Counted from the stretch's first letter, positions 17,885-27,974 are shown. The stretch is 64,000 nt of DNA from Maricaulis sp. (GCF_030149515.1 NZ_JASBRI010000003.1:62001-126000); one strand, 5' to 3'. Notes: generated by a model not told the origin, from the letters alone. Numbers and translations are program-made.

Positions 17885-18654
17885 AGCAGCACTTTCAGCT
17901 CAACGATCTCCGACTTCAGCTCAGCCACTTCATGGTGCAGCCGGTCACGATCGGCATCGGCTTCGGCGTCGCGCGCCTCCTCGTCATCGAAATGCTTGGC
18001 CTGCAGGCTGTCCACGATGATGGCGATAAACAGGTTCAGCACGGCGAAACTGGTCAGCACGATAAAGACAACAAAGAAAATCCAGGCCCAGGGATGGGTC
18101 TCCATCACCGGTATTGCCACATCCGATGCCCAGCCCTCCAGCGTCATGACCTGGAAGAGGGAAAAGGCACTGTCGGCCAGCGTGCCGAACCGCTCCGGCA
18201 CGGCGTCGCCATAAAGCTTGGTCGCCATCACCGCGGAGACGTAGAACATCAGGCCCAGAACGGCGATCACCGCCCCCCTGCCGGGGATGGCGCGCAACAA
18301 CGCCTCGACCACCTTGCGCAGGTCCGGCATCACCGAGAAGAGGCGGAAGGCGCGCACGATGCGCAGCGCACGCAGGACCGAAAACCCGCCCGCCGTCGGC
18401 AGGATGGAAATCACGATCACGCCCAGATCGAACCAGTTCCAGCCCGAAAGGAAGAAACGATGGCGGTAGACGACGAGTTTCAGCAGGATTTCCACGACGA
18501 AGATGCCGACGATGACCGTATCGAGCATCGGCAGCCAGGTCGTGAACCACTCGCCCTCATAAGGGTAGGTTTCCAGCCCCAGCGTGATCGCATTGATCAC
18601 GATCAGCGTCATGATGAAATTGCGAAACGGCGCGCTTTCGACGAACGATTTCAC
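17824..18654 (-). CDS. Bacterial voltage-gated ion channel (BacNav-like)
   Basis: A 276-residue six-helix channel subunit that should form a tetramer. S1-S3 occupy about residues 10-90, S4 is FSVLRALRIVRAFRLF with Arg at every third position, the pore helix leads to the filter FQVMTLEGWAS (about 167-177), and S6 is VLNLFIAIIVDSLQ. A C-terminal heptad helix (LHHEVAELKSEIVELKVLL) matches the tetramerising coiled coil of bacterial sodium channels. The canonical filter is TLESW; here Ser is Gly. Start set at the GTG preceded by GGAGGGG; a TTG six codons upstream is less likely. It overlaps the PBP gene tail-to-tail by 61 bases. Confidence 0.88.
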   Translation of the reverse strand: MKSFVESAPFRNFIMTLIVINAITLGLETYPYEGEWFTTWLPMLDTVIVGIFVVEILLKLVVYRHRFFLSGWNWFDLGVIVISILPTAGGFSVLRALRIVRAFRLFSVMPDLRKVVEALLRAIPGRGAVIAVLGLMFYVSAVMATKLYGDAVPERFGTLADSAFSLFQVMTLEGWASDVAIPVMETHPWAWIFFVVFIVLTSFAVLNLFIAIIVDSLQAKHFDDEEARDAEADADRDRLHHEVAELKSEIVELKVLLQRSLGVSSSSSENAADKSE

Positions 18655-18851
18655 CTGTCCCCTCCGGTGCAATCCGGGACGGCGCCGCCCCGTAGCGTCC
18701 TGCTCCTAGCTCTGTGGAGGCGGGAATTCAATCGGAGGCGCTGTCTTCTTCCGGGCAAAAAATCCGCCGATCGTTCGAATTTTACCGAACCACTTATCCG
18801 CGATTTAACGACGGCCATTGTATCGTGCAGGCAACCAAGGGTATCCGTTGC

Positions 18852-20825
18852 ATGCAACTGCACCAAACATCCGACACATCGCCGGACGGCATGGGCACGC
18901 CAACCGGCGACTCCGTAAGGGGCGACGAGATCACGATCGCCTATCAGCCGATAGTGCGCGGAGCAGCAGTCGCGGTGCTGGGATATTTCCTGTTCGACCT
19001 GACCACCCGGCTGATCTTCCCCGGCGACAGCCACCACGGTGTCATGCTGATCGCGGTCAGCCTGGCCTCGCTTGTCAGCCTGGGTGTCATGCGTCACCTG
19101 CGCCGTCCGCAAAACGCCCGCCAGCTGGAAATCAGCGGCGGCATTCTGTGCCTCACCCTGTTCGTCAATTCGAACCTCCAGCAATCGCTGTATTTCGAGA
19201 CGGAGAACCTGATCTACGCCATTTTGATGATGCCGATCTTCGCGGCGATCCTGCCGCGCAGACGGACGGCTGCGGTGGCGGTGATCCTGTGTTTCGCCAG
19301 CCTCATCGCTCAGGTCCATCAGAACCTGCCCGCTCAGCTAGCCGACTATATTTGGACAGGGGTGTCGGGCGTTGTCGCCGGCATTTCCGTTGCCCTGATC
19401 ATCCGAACCGCCGTCCTCAACGCCGTGAAAGCCCGTCTCGAAGCGGTGCGGGACCGCGAGACCGCCGAGGCGCTTGCACGCGAAGCCAAACATCTGGCCG
19501 AATGCGACGCGTTGACCGGACTACCCAATCGGCGCAGCTTCTTTCTGGCGCTCAACGAGCGGATGGAGCGCCTGCGTGAACATGGCGAGCCCTTTGTCCT
19601 GGCCCTGGTCGACCTGGACGGTTTCAAGCCGATAAACGACACGTACGGCCATGCTGCCGGGGACGAGATGCTCGAGACCGTCGCCGAACGCCTGACGGTG
19701 GCCGGTGGCAAGGACGCCATGCCGGCGCGCCTGGGCGGCGACGAATTCGCCCTTCTGGCGTGCATCGATCCCTGCACCGCCGAGACCGCACTGTCCCTGG
19801 GCCAGCGCGTCGAGTCCAGCCTCGCCGAGCCCTATGCGCTTGGCCCCTACACCTGCAAGGCAGGCGGGTCTGTGGGCCTGCTGATCTGCAAGGATCCCGA
19901 ATTGAGCGTGCAAGACCTGATGGAACGCGCCGACCATGCGCTTTACTTCGCCAAGCGGGCGCTACGCGGCAAGGCCGTCCTGTTCAACGCCGCCCTGGAA
20001 CAGGAAATGACAGCGTCCAGCCAGGTCGACAAGGCACTTCGCCGCAGCGATCGGGAGGCCGAATTCGAGGTCTATTTCCAGCCGCAGTTCGACGTCGTCA
20101 AATCGCGTATCACCGGCTTCGAAGCGCTGGCGCGATGGCACTCGCCCGAGCTGGGCGCCGTGACCCCGGATGTCTTCATTCCCGCGGCAGAGCGCGCCGG
20201 GCTGATCCGCCCGCTGACCCGAACCCTGCTGGGCAAGGCCCTGGATGCCATGTCGGCATGGCCGGAGGAAATCCGCCTCTCTTTCAACCTGTCCACGCAC
20301 GACCTGATGTCGCCCAACGCCATCGAGGACATCCTCAAAACCGTCGCCGCCAGCGGCATCCGCCCGGACCGGATCGAGTTCGAGATCACGGAAACCGCGA
20401 TGATGGGGGATTTCAAACAGGCTCGCCACGCCATCGGCCGTATCAGCCAGGCCGGTCACAGCGTCGCCCTGGACGATTTCGGCGTGGGCTATTCCTCATT
20501 GCGGTATCTGCAGCAGCTGCCGGTCACGACGTTGAAAATCGACCATTCCTTCGTTGCCGATATCCTGGCCGAGACCTCCTCCTTCAAGATTGTGCGCACG
20601 CTGCTGTCGCTGTCCCGGACACTGGGGCTGGGCTGTGTCGTCGAGGGGGTCGAGAGCGAGGCCCAGTTGCACATCCTGCGCGGAATGGGTGCCCGGCACG
20701 TCCAGGGCTATCTGATCGATCCCCCGATGCGGGCCGACGCCGTGGCCGGCGCACTGGCCCGGAACCGGGACTTCTCGCCACAGGCCCTGAGCCGTCCGGT
20801 TGCCGCCGGATACGGGACGGCCTGA
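18852..20825 (+). CDS. Membrane GGDEF-EAL cyclic di-GMP enzyme
   Basis: A 657-residue protein with about six transmembrane helices (residues 30-205), a GGDEF domain (about 225-385) with an intact GGDEF at residues 295-299, and an EAL domain (400-650) with FEALARW at about 423, EITETA, DDFGVGYSSL and VVEGVES. Both catalytic centres look complete, so it may make or break c-di-GMP. The RxxD inhibitory site five residues before GGDEF is absent. The first ATG with an acceptable leader (AAGGG) was chosen. It is followed within seven bases by the PAN-domain gene. Confidence 0.9.
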   Translation: MQLHQTSDTSPDGMGTPTGDSVRGDEITIAYQPIVRGAAVAVLGYFLFDLTTRLIFPGDSHHGVMLIAVSLASLVSLGVMRHLRRPQNARQLEISGGILCLTLFVNSNLQQSLYFETENLIYAILMMPIFAAILPRRRTAAVAVILCFASLIAQVHQNLPAQLADYIWTGVSGVVAGISVALIIRTAVLNAVKARLEAVRDRETAEALAREAKHLAECDALTGLPNRRSFFLALNERMERLREHGEPFVLALVDLDGFKPINDTYGHAAGDEMLETVAERLTVAGGKDAMPARLGGDEFALLACIDPCTAETALSLGQRVESSLAEPYALGPYTCKAGGSVGLLICKDPELSVQDLMERADHALYFAKRALRGKAVLFNAALEQEMTASSQVDKALRRSDREAEFEVYFQPQFDVVKSRITGFEALARWHSPELGAVTPDVFIPAAERAGLIRPLTRTLLGKALDAMSAWPEEIRLSFNLSTHDLMSPNAIEDILKTVAASGIRPDRIEFEITETAMMGDFKQARHAIGRISQAGHSVALDDFGVGYSSLRYLQQLPVTTLKIDHSFVADILAETSSFKIVRTLLSLSRTLGLGCVVEGVESEAQLHILRGMGARHVQGYLIDPPMRADAVAGALARNRDFSPQALSRPVAAGYGTA

Positions 20826-20831
20826 CCGAAG

Positions 20832-21230
20832 ATGCCAATCCGCGCCCCCTTCCTTCGCATCACGATCGTTGCCGTTGCTGTGCTTGCTGCCGAAGGTCCG
20901 GCCGTGGCCGGCGACCGGCTGGAGGGCTGGGCACGCCGTGGTGCGGTCTATCAGAGAACGCCGATGGATGGCGGCACGGCACAGGCCTGCGCCGCCCTGT
21001 GCGCGAGGGACCGGCAATGCCGTTCCTGGGTCTGGACACGTCCGGGACTCGACGGCCCCGACGCCCAGTGCGCCCTTCTGTCTTCGGCCCCGACTCCATA
21101 CCGCGCGCCTGGCCAGACCACCGGCCTGGGTGTGGAGCTGGTCCGGAACATCGAGGAGGCGGCCACCAGGCCGCCGACACAACGTGAAATTGATGCGCTG
21201 CGTGCCACACTTACAGAGCCGCACAAATAA
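20832..21230 (+). CDS. Secreted PAN/Apple-domain protein
   Basis: A 132-residue protein with a signal peptide (residues 1-26, ending AVAGDR). The rest matches a small PAN/Apple module: AQACAALCARDRQCRSWVWTRPGL with Cys spacing C-x3-C-x5-C, then QCALLSSAP and a GVELVRN end. PAN modules bind proteins or carbohydrates outside the cytoplasm. It starts six bases after the GGDEF-EAL stop, so it is probably cotranscribed and may act as a periplasmic partner of that protein; this link is inferred from position. Confidence 0.75.
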   Translation: MPIRAPFLRITIVAVAVLAAEGPAVAGDRLEGWARRGAVYQRTPMDGGTAQACAALCARDRQCRSWVWTRPGLDGPDAQCALLSSAPTPYRAPGQTTGLGVELVRNIEEAATRPPTQREIDALRATLTEPHK

Positions 21231-21322
21231 GCGCGATATCCAACAATTTGACCGACGGCGCGTACGCTTTTTTTACCCGCTGAGGTCATGTTCGAACACC
21301 AAGGGATGGTGCGGAGCGGGCA

Positions 21323-22405
21323 ATGGCCGTCGTCAGCAAGCTGAACAATCTGGTCGACCTGGCACGGGAAAAATCCTCCGAACGCCGGCGCGCCTTGCTG
21401 CGCGAGGTCACCGATCTCTTCTTCGAGGAGACGCCGGCCCGCAACAGCGCCGTCTCCAACAAGTTCGACGAAGTCCTGTCCTCGCTCGCCGTACAGAGCG
21501 CCCAAGAGGCGCGCGAGGAACTGGCCGAACGCTTTGCCGACAGCCCGATGGCACCCCCGGGCCTGGTGCTGCAACTGGCCCGGGATGCAATCGAGGTCGC
21601 CGCACCCATCCTCAGCCGCTCCGTGGTCCTGTCCGACGAGGACCTGGTCTCGATCGCGGAGACCGGCGGACAGACCCATCTCAAGGCCATCAGCCGCCGC
21701 TCCGAAGTCTCCGAACGCCTCTCCGACACCATCGTGCGACGGGGCAATGACGAAACGGTCGCCAGCCTGATCGGAAACGAAGGTGCCAAACTCTCGCGCG
21801 AAGCCTTCGAGACCGTCACCGAGCGCGCAGAAACCTCGCCGGCCTTGCAGGGTCCGCTCGTGGAGCGCGGCGACACGCCCAACGACCTCATTGCCGACCT
21901 CATGCTGGCTGTCGGGAACCATCTGCGCGACCGCATCATGGAACGTTTCGACAGTGTCGATCCGAAAGTGCTGGAACAGGCCATGGAGGCATCCCGCACC
22001 CGCCTCGCCGCAAGGGTTGCCGACGACCAGGCCGTTGCCGAAGCCGAGAAATTCGTGAGCGCCATGGCGGTGCGCAAGAGGCTCGACGGCGGCCTGCTCG
22101 CGCGCCTCCTGCGGGAGCGCGAAATGGTCAAGTTCAACGTCGCCTTCGCCGAGCTGACGGGCGTTGACTACATCACGGCGAAACGCGCCATCGAGCAGGA
22201 CTGTATTGACCCCCTCGCCCTGATCTGCCGTGCAGCCGATTTCGACAAGGCCCTGTTTGTCACCCTCGCCGTGCTGCGAAACACCTCGGACGCCAGCGCC
22301 TTCCGCGACGCCAAGGAACTCGGCACGCTCTATGACTCCATCACTCCCAACGACGCCGCCCGGGCCATGCGCTTCTGGCGCATGCGCCGGGACATGGCAG
22401 CGTAG
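21323..22405 (+). CDS. DUF2336 domain-containing protein
   Basis: A 360-residue, mostly helical cytoplasmic protein typical of the alphaproteobacterial DUF2336 family. Recognisable are FFEETPARNSAVSNKFDEVL at the start, ELAERFADSPMAPPGLVLQLARDAIEVAAPIL, and the C-terminal FAELTGVDYITAKRAIEQ with DPLALICRAADFDKALFVTLAVL. The family is a HEAT-like repeat protein of unknown function. A second, diverged member is encoded at 44679-45767. The ATG follows GGAGCGGG. Confidence 0.88.
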   Translation: MAVVSKLNNLVDLAREKSSERRRALLREVTDLFFEETPARNSAVSNKFDEVLSSLAVQSAQEAREELAERFADSPMAPPGLVLQLARDAIEVAAPILSRSVVLSDEDLVSIAETGGQTHLKAISRRSEVSERLSDTIVRRGNDETVASLIGNEGAKLSREAFETVTERAETSPALQGPLVERGDTPNDLIADLMLAVGNHLRDRIMERFDSVDPKVLEQAMEASRTRLAARVADDQAVAEAEKFVSAMAVRKRLDGGLLARLLREREMVKFNVAFAELTGVDYITAKRAIEQDCIDPLALICRAADFDKALFVTLAVLRNTSDASAFRDAKELGTLYDSITPNDAARAMRFWRMRRDMAA

Positions 22406-22429
22406 GCTGTCGGCATTGGCGGTGCGGCC

Positions 22430-24496
22430 CTACCCGTCGGACGCACCCTCGCTGCCGCCGGAGTCCCCATCCTCCTTGCCGGGATAGCGTTCGAACCATT
22501 CGCGCAGATAAAGCTGCGTTCTCAGCATGTTCGACGGGACGCTCCAGGTACCGTGATACTCCCGGTTCATGGAGATCAGGACCGACGGCACACCGCGCCG
22601 AACCAGATTGGCGTACAGTTCCTCGGCCTGGGCCAACGGTGTGCGCAAATCCTCCGCTCCCGTCATCAACAGGGTCGGCGTCGTGATGTTGTGGGCATGC
22701 ATGATCGGCGAATGCTCGAGCCAGTTGGTGGGATCTTCCCAGTAGTTCGGGCGGAACCGGTTGAAGCTCCATGCCGAAATATCGGCCTGACCGGCAAAGC
22801 TGATCCAGTTGATCACCGGACACAGGGAGGCCGCCGCCGCGAACCGGTCGGTATGCGCCACGACCCACGCCGTGAGAACTCCTCCGCCGGAACAGCCGGT
22901 CACATACATGCGCGCCTCGTCGATGAAGCCGCGCGCGACAACCGTGTCGACCCCGGCGAGCAGGTCTTCCAGGTCGGCGCGTCCGGGATAGGCATTGTCG
23001 ATGGCGTTGGCGAATTCCGGGGTGTAGCCCGTCGAACCGCGCGGATTGGTGAACACGACGACATAGCCCTGCGACGCCCATTCCTGAAAACGGAAGTTGA
23101 AATTCACCCCGTACATGGCGTGCGGGCCGCCATGGATGTGCAGCATGAGCGGATAGCTCTCCCCGGGATCGAAATCCGGCGGGTAGACGACCCAGCCCTG
23201 AACCGGCGTACCGTCGGGCGACGTGTAGTTGATCTCCTCGACGCGCCCCAGCGTGACACCGTCGAGAATGTCTCCGTTGAGGTCGGTCAGGGTGCTCAGC
23301 CGGCCCCGGCGTCCGACCAGGGCAACATTGCCCGTATTGACCGGCGAGCTCAGCGTCCCTGCCGCCTCCCCGCCATCACTCATCGAAGCCAGATAGAAGC
23401 GGTGCCCGCCTTCGGTCAGCGTGCGCGTATCGCCATTGAGACCGGTATAGGCCAGCTGGGTCGAGCCGCGGTAATTCATCGAATAGTAAAGCCCGCGGCT
23501 ATTACCGGCCCAGATCAGGGTCCCCGGCGTGTCGGGCAGATCGTCGCGCAGGATACGGATATCCGATCCGTCGGCCGAGACAATGTTCAGCGAATTGGCG
23601 GGATAGTTTACCGCTTCGGGCTCATGGCCCACATAGGCAATATGGCGGCCATCGGGCGAAACGGCGGGATTGCCCCAGAAGCCGCCGTCATCGACGAGTG
23701 TCGTGATCTCGCCGGTCTCCACCGACACGCGATGAATGGCCGAGACCCGGTCATCGCCGGTCGGGTCGGGCTCGCGGTTGCCGTCGAAGACAATGTAACG
23801 GCCATCGGGCGTCCAGTCGAAACCACCCGATCCCACACCGGAAAAGCGCAGCGTGGCGTCCCATTCCCCTTCGGTGAGCTGACGCGGCGTGCCGCCGTCT
23901 GCCGGTGTGACGAAAAGATGATCATGGCCGGTTCGCGCGCCTTGCCGGTCGACGCGATAATTCAGCCGGTCGGTCACGAAGGGATCCGGCGTCCAGTCCG
24001 CGCCTTCCGGCCGTGACGGCAGCGAGATGGTCAGCGGCGGCTCGAAGGGGACCTCGCCGAGAAAGGCGATTCGACGGCCGTCCGGGGCCCAGTCGAAACT
24101 CCTGATCTTCACATCGGTGTGCGTGATCTGGCTTTCGGCACCGGATGCATCCATCCAGCGCGTGAAAAGCTGAGGGCGCTCATCGACCGGCCGCAGAAAT
24201 GCGATCCGGTCGCCCTCCGGCGACCACCGTACGGCACTGCCCTCGGTCAGGAAACGATGCCGGCCGCCATCGGCGTCCATGATCCATAACTCGCTGGCCC
24301 AGCGGTCGGCCATCGCGTCGACCCGGCGGCGTGTATAGACAATGCGTTCGCCATCGGGCGAGATCTGCGGTGAGCCGGCCTCCTCCCAGTCCAGATAATC
24401 TTCCAGAGCCAGGGTTTGAGGCCCCTCGTTCCCGGCCTGTCCCCAAGCGGGCGCAGCGGCCAGCGACACCGCGCACAGGGCGAATGCGATTTTCAT
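22430..24496 (-). CDS. S9 family peptidase (prolyl oligopeptidase type)
   Basis: A 688-residue exported serine peptidase. A signal peptide (residues 1-19, ending WGQ) is followed by an N-terminal beta-propeller with repeated WSPEGDRIAF, WAPDGRRIAF, WTPDGRYIVF and SPDGRHIAYV blades (TolB-like), then an alpha/beta hydrolase domain from about residue 430. Catalytic Ser is in TGCSGGGVLTAW (around 536), with Asp in GAEDLRTP and His in REYHGTW. It resembles acylaminoacyl-peptidase/DPP-type enzymes and likely cleaves short peptides in the periplasm. It ends 24 bases from the convergent DUF2336 gene. Confidence 0.92.
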   Translation of the reverse strand: MKIAFALCAVSLAAAPAWGQAGNEGPQTLALEDYLDWEEAGSPQISPDGERIVYTRRRVDAMADRWASELWIMDADGGRHRFLTEGSAVRWSPEGDRIAFLRPVDERPQLFTRWMDASGAESQITHTDVKIRSFDWAPDGRRIAFLGEVPFEPPLTISLPSRPEGADWTPDPFVTDRLNYRVDRQGARTGHDHLFVTPADGGTPRQLTEGEWDATLRFSGVGSGGFDWTPDGRYIVFDGNREPDPTGDDRVSAIHRVSVETGEITTLVDDGGFWGNPAVSPDGRHIAYVGHEPEAVNYPANSLNIVSADGSDIRILRDDLPDTPGTLIWAGNSRGLYYSMNYRGSTQLAYTGLNGDTRTLTEGGHRFYLASMSDGGEAAGTLSSPVNTGNVALVGRRGRLSTLTDLNGDILDGVTLGRVEEINYTSPDGTPVQGWVVYPPDFDPGESYPLMLHIHGGPHAMYGVNFNFRFQEWASQGYVVVFTNPRGSTGYTPEFANAIDNAYPGRADLEDLLAGVDTVVARGFIDEARMYVTGCSGGGVLTAWVVAHTDRFAAAASLCPVINWISFAGQADISAWSFNRFRPNYWEDPTNWLEHSPIMHAHNITTPTLLMTGAEDLRTPLAQAEELYANLVRRGVPSVLISMNREYHGTWSVPSNMLRTQLYLREWFERYPGKEDGDSGGSEGASDG

Positions 24497-24642
24497 GATG
24501 TGTCCCTCCCCTGCCGGTCCCGCTTTGCCCGGGGCCGGCTATTGGGCGAAAGACTAGGCAACACCTTGCCGGCTGTCGACAAGGGCCGGGTTTTTCCCCG
24601 CCGGACGTTCATGGCAGACTGGGGCCATTGGCAGGGTGGCCC

Positions 24643-25083
24643 ATGCCCGACAGTGCAATCGCCGAACTCGAAAACTTCCTCCTCCGCCACAGCCTCGTTC
24701 TGGCCGTGCGCCCGGCGGATACGGGTCTGGAGGGGTTCGCGGCCGTCGACATCCTGCTCTCCGATCCCTACGGAGACAGCCGCCTGACCGTGTTCGACGA
24801 ATACGGGGACACCGCCACCGGCGATCCGTTGTTGCTGGCCGTACTGTGCGGGTTCGCATTCCAGGAACTGGACGATGCCGGCAACGCCGCCGAATGGGCA
24901 CGGGCCGAGGGCCTGCCGCCGGACAGGGCCGGCCCCGTTTACGCGCGCAACCTCGCGACACGCGATGCCGTATTCCAGACCATCGGCGAATGGCCGGACG
25001 TGATCTCCCCGCTGGACTGGCAGCTCAATTCCGGCCCTGCCCGGACACTCCGGGAGCGTGCGAAGGCCGCGCGCCGGCGCTAG
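24643..25083 (+). CDS. Hypothetical protein
   Basis: A 146-residue soluble protein, start at the ATG of MPDSAIAEL preceded by GCAGGGTGG (an upstream TTG at 24628 is possible). It has helical ends and a mixed centre (GLEGFAAVDILLSDPYGDSRLTVFDEYG, DPLLLAVLCGFAFQELDDAG). No signal peptide, membrane segment or known motif is visible, and I do not recognise it. It lies alone between divergent and convergent genes. Confidence 0.6.
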   Translation: MPDSAIAELENFLLRHSLVLAVRPADTGLEGFAAVDILLSDPYGDSRLTVFDEYGDTATGDPLLLAVLCGFAFQELDDAGNAAEWARAEGLPPDRAGPVYARNLATRDAVFQTIGEWPDVISPLDWQLNSGPARTLRERAKAARRR

Positions 25084-25160
25084 CCGGCAGCGGCGGCCGC
25101 CAGTTCCGGCGTGACCTGCGGGATACCGTCCGGCGCCTCGACCGGATTGGCACCATGCGG

Positions 25161-26339
25161 CTATTGCGCGTCCGCCACAGCTGCGGCCGCGCCGTCGCCG
25201 GCCGGCGGCTGGAAGACTTCCGCGCCGCTTTCCAGATAGACCGAGGTCGAGGGGAAGGCGAATTCCGTACCCGCTTTTTCAACGGTCTGCTTGACGAACA
25301 GGGCCAGGTCCTCCTTGAGGCGCAGCCATTCGCCCCAATTCGTCGTCTTGGTGAAGCAGTAGAGCAGAAAATCGATCGAGGACGGGCCGAACGCGTCGAC
25401 GCGCATGAAGGTGGCCACGTCCGGCGGATCGGCGAATTCGGGATGATCGGTGACCCAGGCCAGCACCTTGTCGCGGATCTCGCGCAATTGTTCGCTTGTC
25501 GTGTCATAGCGCACGCCGATCGCCCATTTGATGCGGCGGTGCGTCATGCGGGAGAAGTTCGTGACGGCATTGTCGGCGAGTTTCGAATTGGGCACATAGA
25601 CCGGGCCCTTGTCGAAGCGGCGCACCAGGGTGGAACGGAAATTGATTTCCTCCACCGTCCCCTCGACCACGCCATCGACCAGGATCCAGTCGCCGGGAAG
25701 GAAACGTTTTTCGGCCAGGATCAGGATGCCGGCAATCAGGTTCTTGAACAGGTCCTGGGCCCCCAGGCCGATCGCCACACCGAACAGGCCCAGGCCGGCG
25801 ACGATGCCCGCAACCGGAATGTCCCAGATCTGCAGTACCGCTGCCGCGCCGACTATGACGAACAGGATGCGCATGGCCTTGGTCAGCCAGTCGATCATCA
25901 CCGGCGTCAGCGCGCTGCGTACGCCGCGCATGGCAAGGGCCAGGGGTCCCACGGCATTGTGCAGGGCCCAGAACAGCGCCACCACGACCAGCGACTGCAC
26001 GAACTGCTCGCCGCGCAGCGCTCCGTCACCGCCCAGATGGATGATGTTGATGGAGAAGAAGAGCGCCACGATCACCGGTACGAGCTTCATCGGCCCGGAC
26101 AGTGCGGCAACGACCTCATCGTCCAGCGTGGTCTCCGATCGTCCCGCCAGCCGTGTCAGCGCCGCGATCAGCCAGCGCGCGATCAGGCCGCGCACCATGA
26201 AGCCGATCAGCACAACCAGTACGGCCGCCAGGCCCTGTCCGACACTGACGCCGAGGAAGGAGGTGTTCCACACCTCCACGACAATGGACCAGAAGTCCCG
26301 GAGCTGTTGCGGAAGACTGTCGCTGGCTGCAGTGCTCAT
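25161..26339 (-). CDS. Mechanosensitive channel, MscS family
   Basis: A 392-residue inner-membrane channel with about five hydrophobic helices. The pore-lining helix shows the family pattern GIVAGLGLFGVAIGLGAQDLFKNLIAGILILAEKRF with Gly/Ala packing, followed by the beta domain with GDWILVDGVVEGTVEEINFRST and VYVPNSKLADNAVTNFSRM. The C-terminal alpha/beta domain holds KTTNWGEWLRLKEDLAL. It would open on membrane tension to release osmolytes. It overlaps the prfC stop by four bases (ATGA), so it is translated as the last gene of that run. Confidence 0.93.
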   Translation of the reverse strand: MSTAASDSLPQQLRDFWSIVVEVWNTSFLGVSVGQGLAAVLVVLIGFMVRGLIARWLIAALTRLAGRSETTLDDEVVAALSGPMKLVPVIVALFFSINIIHLGGDGALRGEQFVQSLVVVALFWALHNAVGPLALAMRGVRSALTPVMIDWLTKAMRILFVIVGAAAVLQIWDIPVAGIVAGLGLFGVAIGLGAQDLFKNLIAGILILAEKRFLPGDWILVDGVVEGTVEEINFRSTLVRRFDKGPVYVPNSKLADNAVTNFSRMTHRRIKWAIGVRYDTTSEQLREIRDKVLAWVTDHPEFADPPDVATFMRVDAFGPSSIDFLLYCFTKTTNWGEWLRLKEDLALFVKQTVEKAGTEFAFPSTSVYLESGAEVFQPPAGDGAAAAVADAQ

Positions 26340-27943
26340 GCGGCGCGTTCCTTGGCTCTATGGAAGGTAACATCGGGAAATTTCTCTTCCGAATAGGACA
26401 CTTCCCAGGCGCTTTTGGCCAGAAAAACCGGATCGCCATTGATGTCCTCGGCCATGGCCGATTTGTGCCGGTCGGCGAACGCCTCGATCTTGTCGCGCTC
26501 TCCGGTCACCCAGCGCGCGGTCTCGTAGGGCGCCGCCTCGAACTGGACTTCCAGCCCGTATTCCGCGGCCACGCGTTCGCGCATCACGTCGATCTGCAGC
26601 GCCCCCACCGCACCGACAATGAAGTCGCCGCCCAGCACCGGGCGGAAAAGCTGTGTCACCCCCTCCTCTGCCAGGCTTTCGAGCGCCTTCTTGAGATGTT
26701 TCGCCTTCAGCGGATCGGCCAGGCGTGCGCGGCGCAGGATTTCCGGGGCGAAATTGGGAATGCCCGAGAAGCGCAGTTTGCCGCTTTCTGACAGGCTGTC
26801 GCCAACACGAAGCGTGCCGTGATTGGGCACCCCCATCACGTCGCCGGCAAAGGCCTCGTCGGCGATCTCCCGGTCCTGGGCGAAGAACAGGATGGGCGAG
26901 GACACGGTAAGCTGCTTGCCGGCCTCAGTCTTCAGCTTCATGCCGCGTTTGAACCTGCCCGAACACAGGCGCACAAAGGCGACCCGGTCGCGGTGATTGG
27001 GGTCCATGTTCGCCTGCACCTTGAACACGAAGCCGGCAACCTCCTTGCCGCCCGGCTCGACATCCACCGGCTGGCCGTTGGCAATGGCCGCCACGGGCGC
27101 GGGACCGGGGATCTTGTCGGCCAGGCCTTCCAGCAACTCGCGCACGCCGAAGCCGCGCAGGGCGGAGCCGAAGAAGACCGGTGTCAGATGTCCTTCCAGA
27201 AAGCTCCGGGGATTGAAGGGCGGGCAGAGTTCCCGGGCCACTTCTGCGCCTTCGCGCAATTCATCGACCTCGTCCCCGGAAAGGAATTCACGCACTGAAT
27301 TGCCGTCCAGCGCCACGCGCGCCGCCGGCTCGTGGGGGTCCACATTCTCGCCCGGCTTGCGGTAGCGCAGGAAGTCGCCGCTGCCGATGTCGAGCACGCC
27401 CTTGAACCGCTTGCCGGAACCGCACGGCCACTGCATCGGCGTTGCGTCCAGCGCCAGCTTGTCCTGGATGTCTTCCAGGAGGTCGACCGGGTCCAGCGCT
27501 TCGCGGTCCATCTTGTTGATGAAGGTGACGATCGGGATGTCGCGCAGCCGGCAAACCTCGACCAGTTTCAGCGTGCGCGGCTCCACACCCTTGGCGGCGT
27601 CAAGCACCATGATCGCGCTGTCGGCTGCGGTCAGTGTGCGGTAGGTGTCTTCGGAGAAATCCTCGTGACCCGGCGTATCGAGCAGGTTGAAGAGGAGGCT
27701 GCGATGCTCGAACGTCATCACCGAGGCCGAAACCGAAATCCCGCGTTCCTGTTCGATCTTCATCCAGTCCGACTGGGTGCGCCGGTTCTCGCCGCGGGCA
27801 CGCACCTGCCCCGCCAGGCGGATCGCACCGGCGGACAGCAACAGCGTTTCGGTCAGCGTGGTCTTGCCCGCGTCCGGATGCGAGATGATGGCGAAGGAGC
27901 GGCGGCGCGCCCATTCGGGCGCATCGGTCGGATTGGCGGTCAT
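26336..27943 (-). CDS. prfC: Peptide chain release factor 3
   Basis: A 535-residue translational GTPase that recycles RF1/RF2 after termination. G motifs are SHPDAGKTTLTE (P-loop), GISVSASV, DTPGHEDF, NKMD and GSALRGFG. The RF3-specific domains II and III follow with PLGGDFIVGAVGALQIDV. Start at the ATG of MTANPTDAPEW; a longer frame is possible but lacks a good leader. The upstream hypothetical gene ends 31 bases before it. Confidence 0.95.
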   Translation of the reverse strand: MTANPTDAPEWARRRSFAIISHPDAGKTTLTETLLLSAGAIRLAGQVRARGENRRTQSDWMKIEQERGISVSASVMTFEHRSLLFNLLDTPGHEDFSEDTYRTLTAADSAIMVLDAAKGVEPRTLKLVEVCRLRDIPIVTFINKMDREALDPVDLLEDIQDKLALDATPMQWPCGSGKRFKGVLDIGSGDFLRYRKPGENVDPHEPAARVALDGNSVREFLSGDEVDELREGAEVARELCPPFNPRSFLEGHLTPVFFGSALRGFGVRELLEGLADKIPGPAPVAAIANGQPVDVEPGGKEVAGFVFKVQANMDPNHRDRVAFVRLCSGRFKRGMKLKTEAGKQLTVSSPILFFAQDREIADEAFAGDVMGVPNHGTLRVGDSLSESGKLRFSGIPNFAPEILRRARLADPLKAKHLKKALESLAEEGVTQLFRPVLGGDFIVGAVGALQIDVMRERVAAEYGLEVQFEAAPYETARWVTGERDKIEAFADRHKSAMAEDINGDPVFLAKSAWEVSYSEEKFPDVTFHRAKERAA

Positions 27944-27974
27944 TTCGGGCTCGCGGTCAGTGCAAGCCGCGGGG

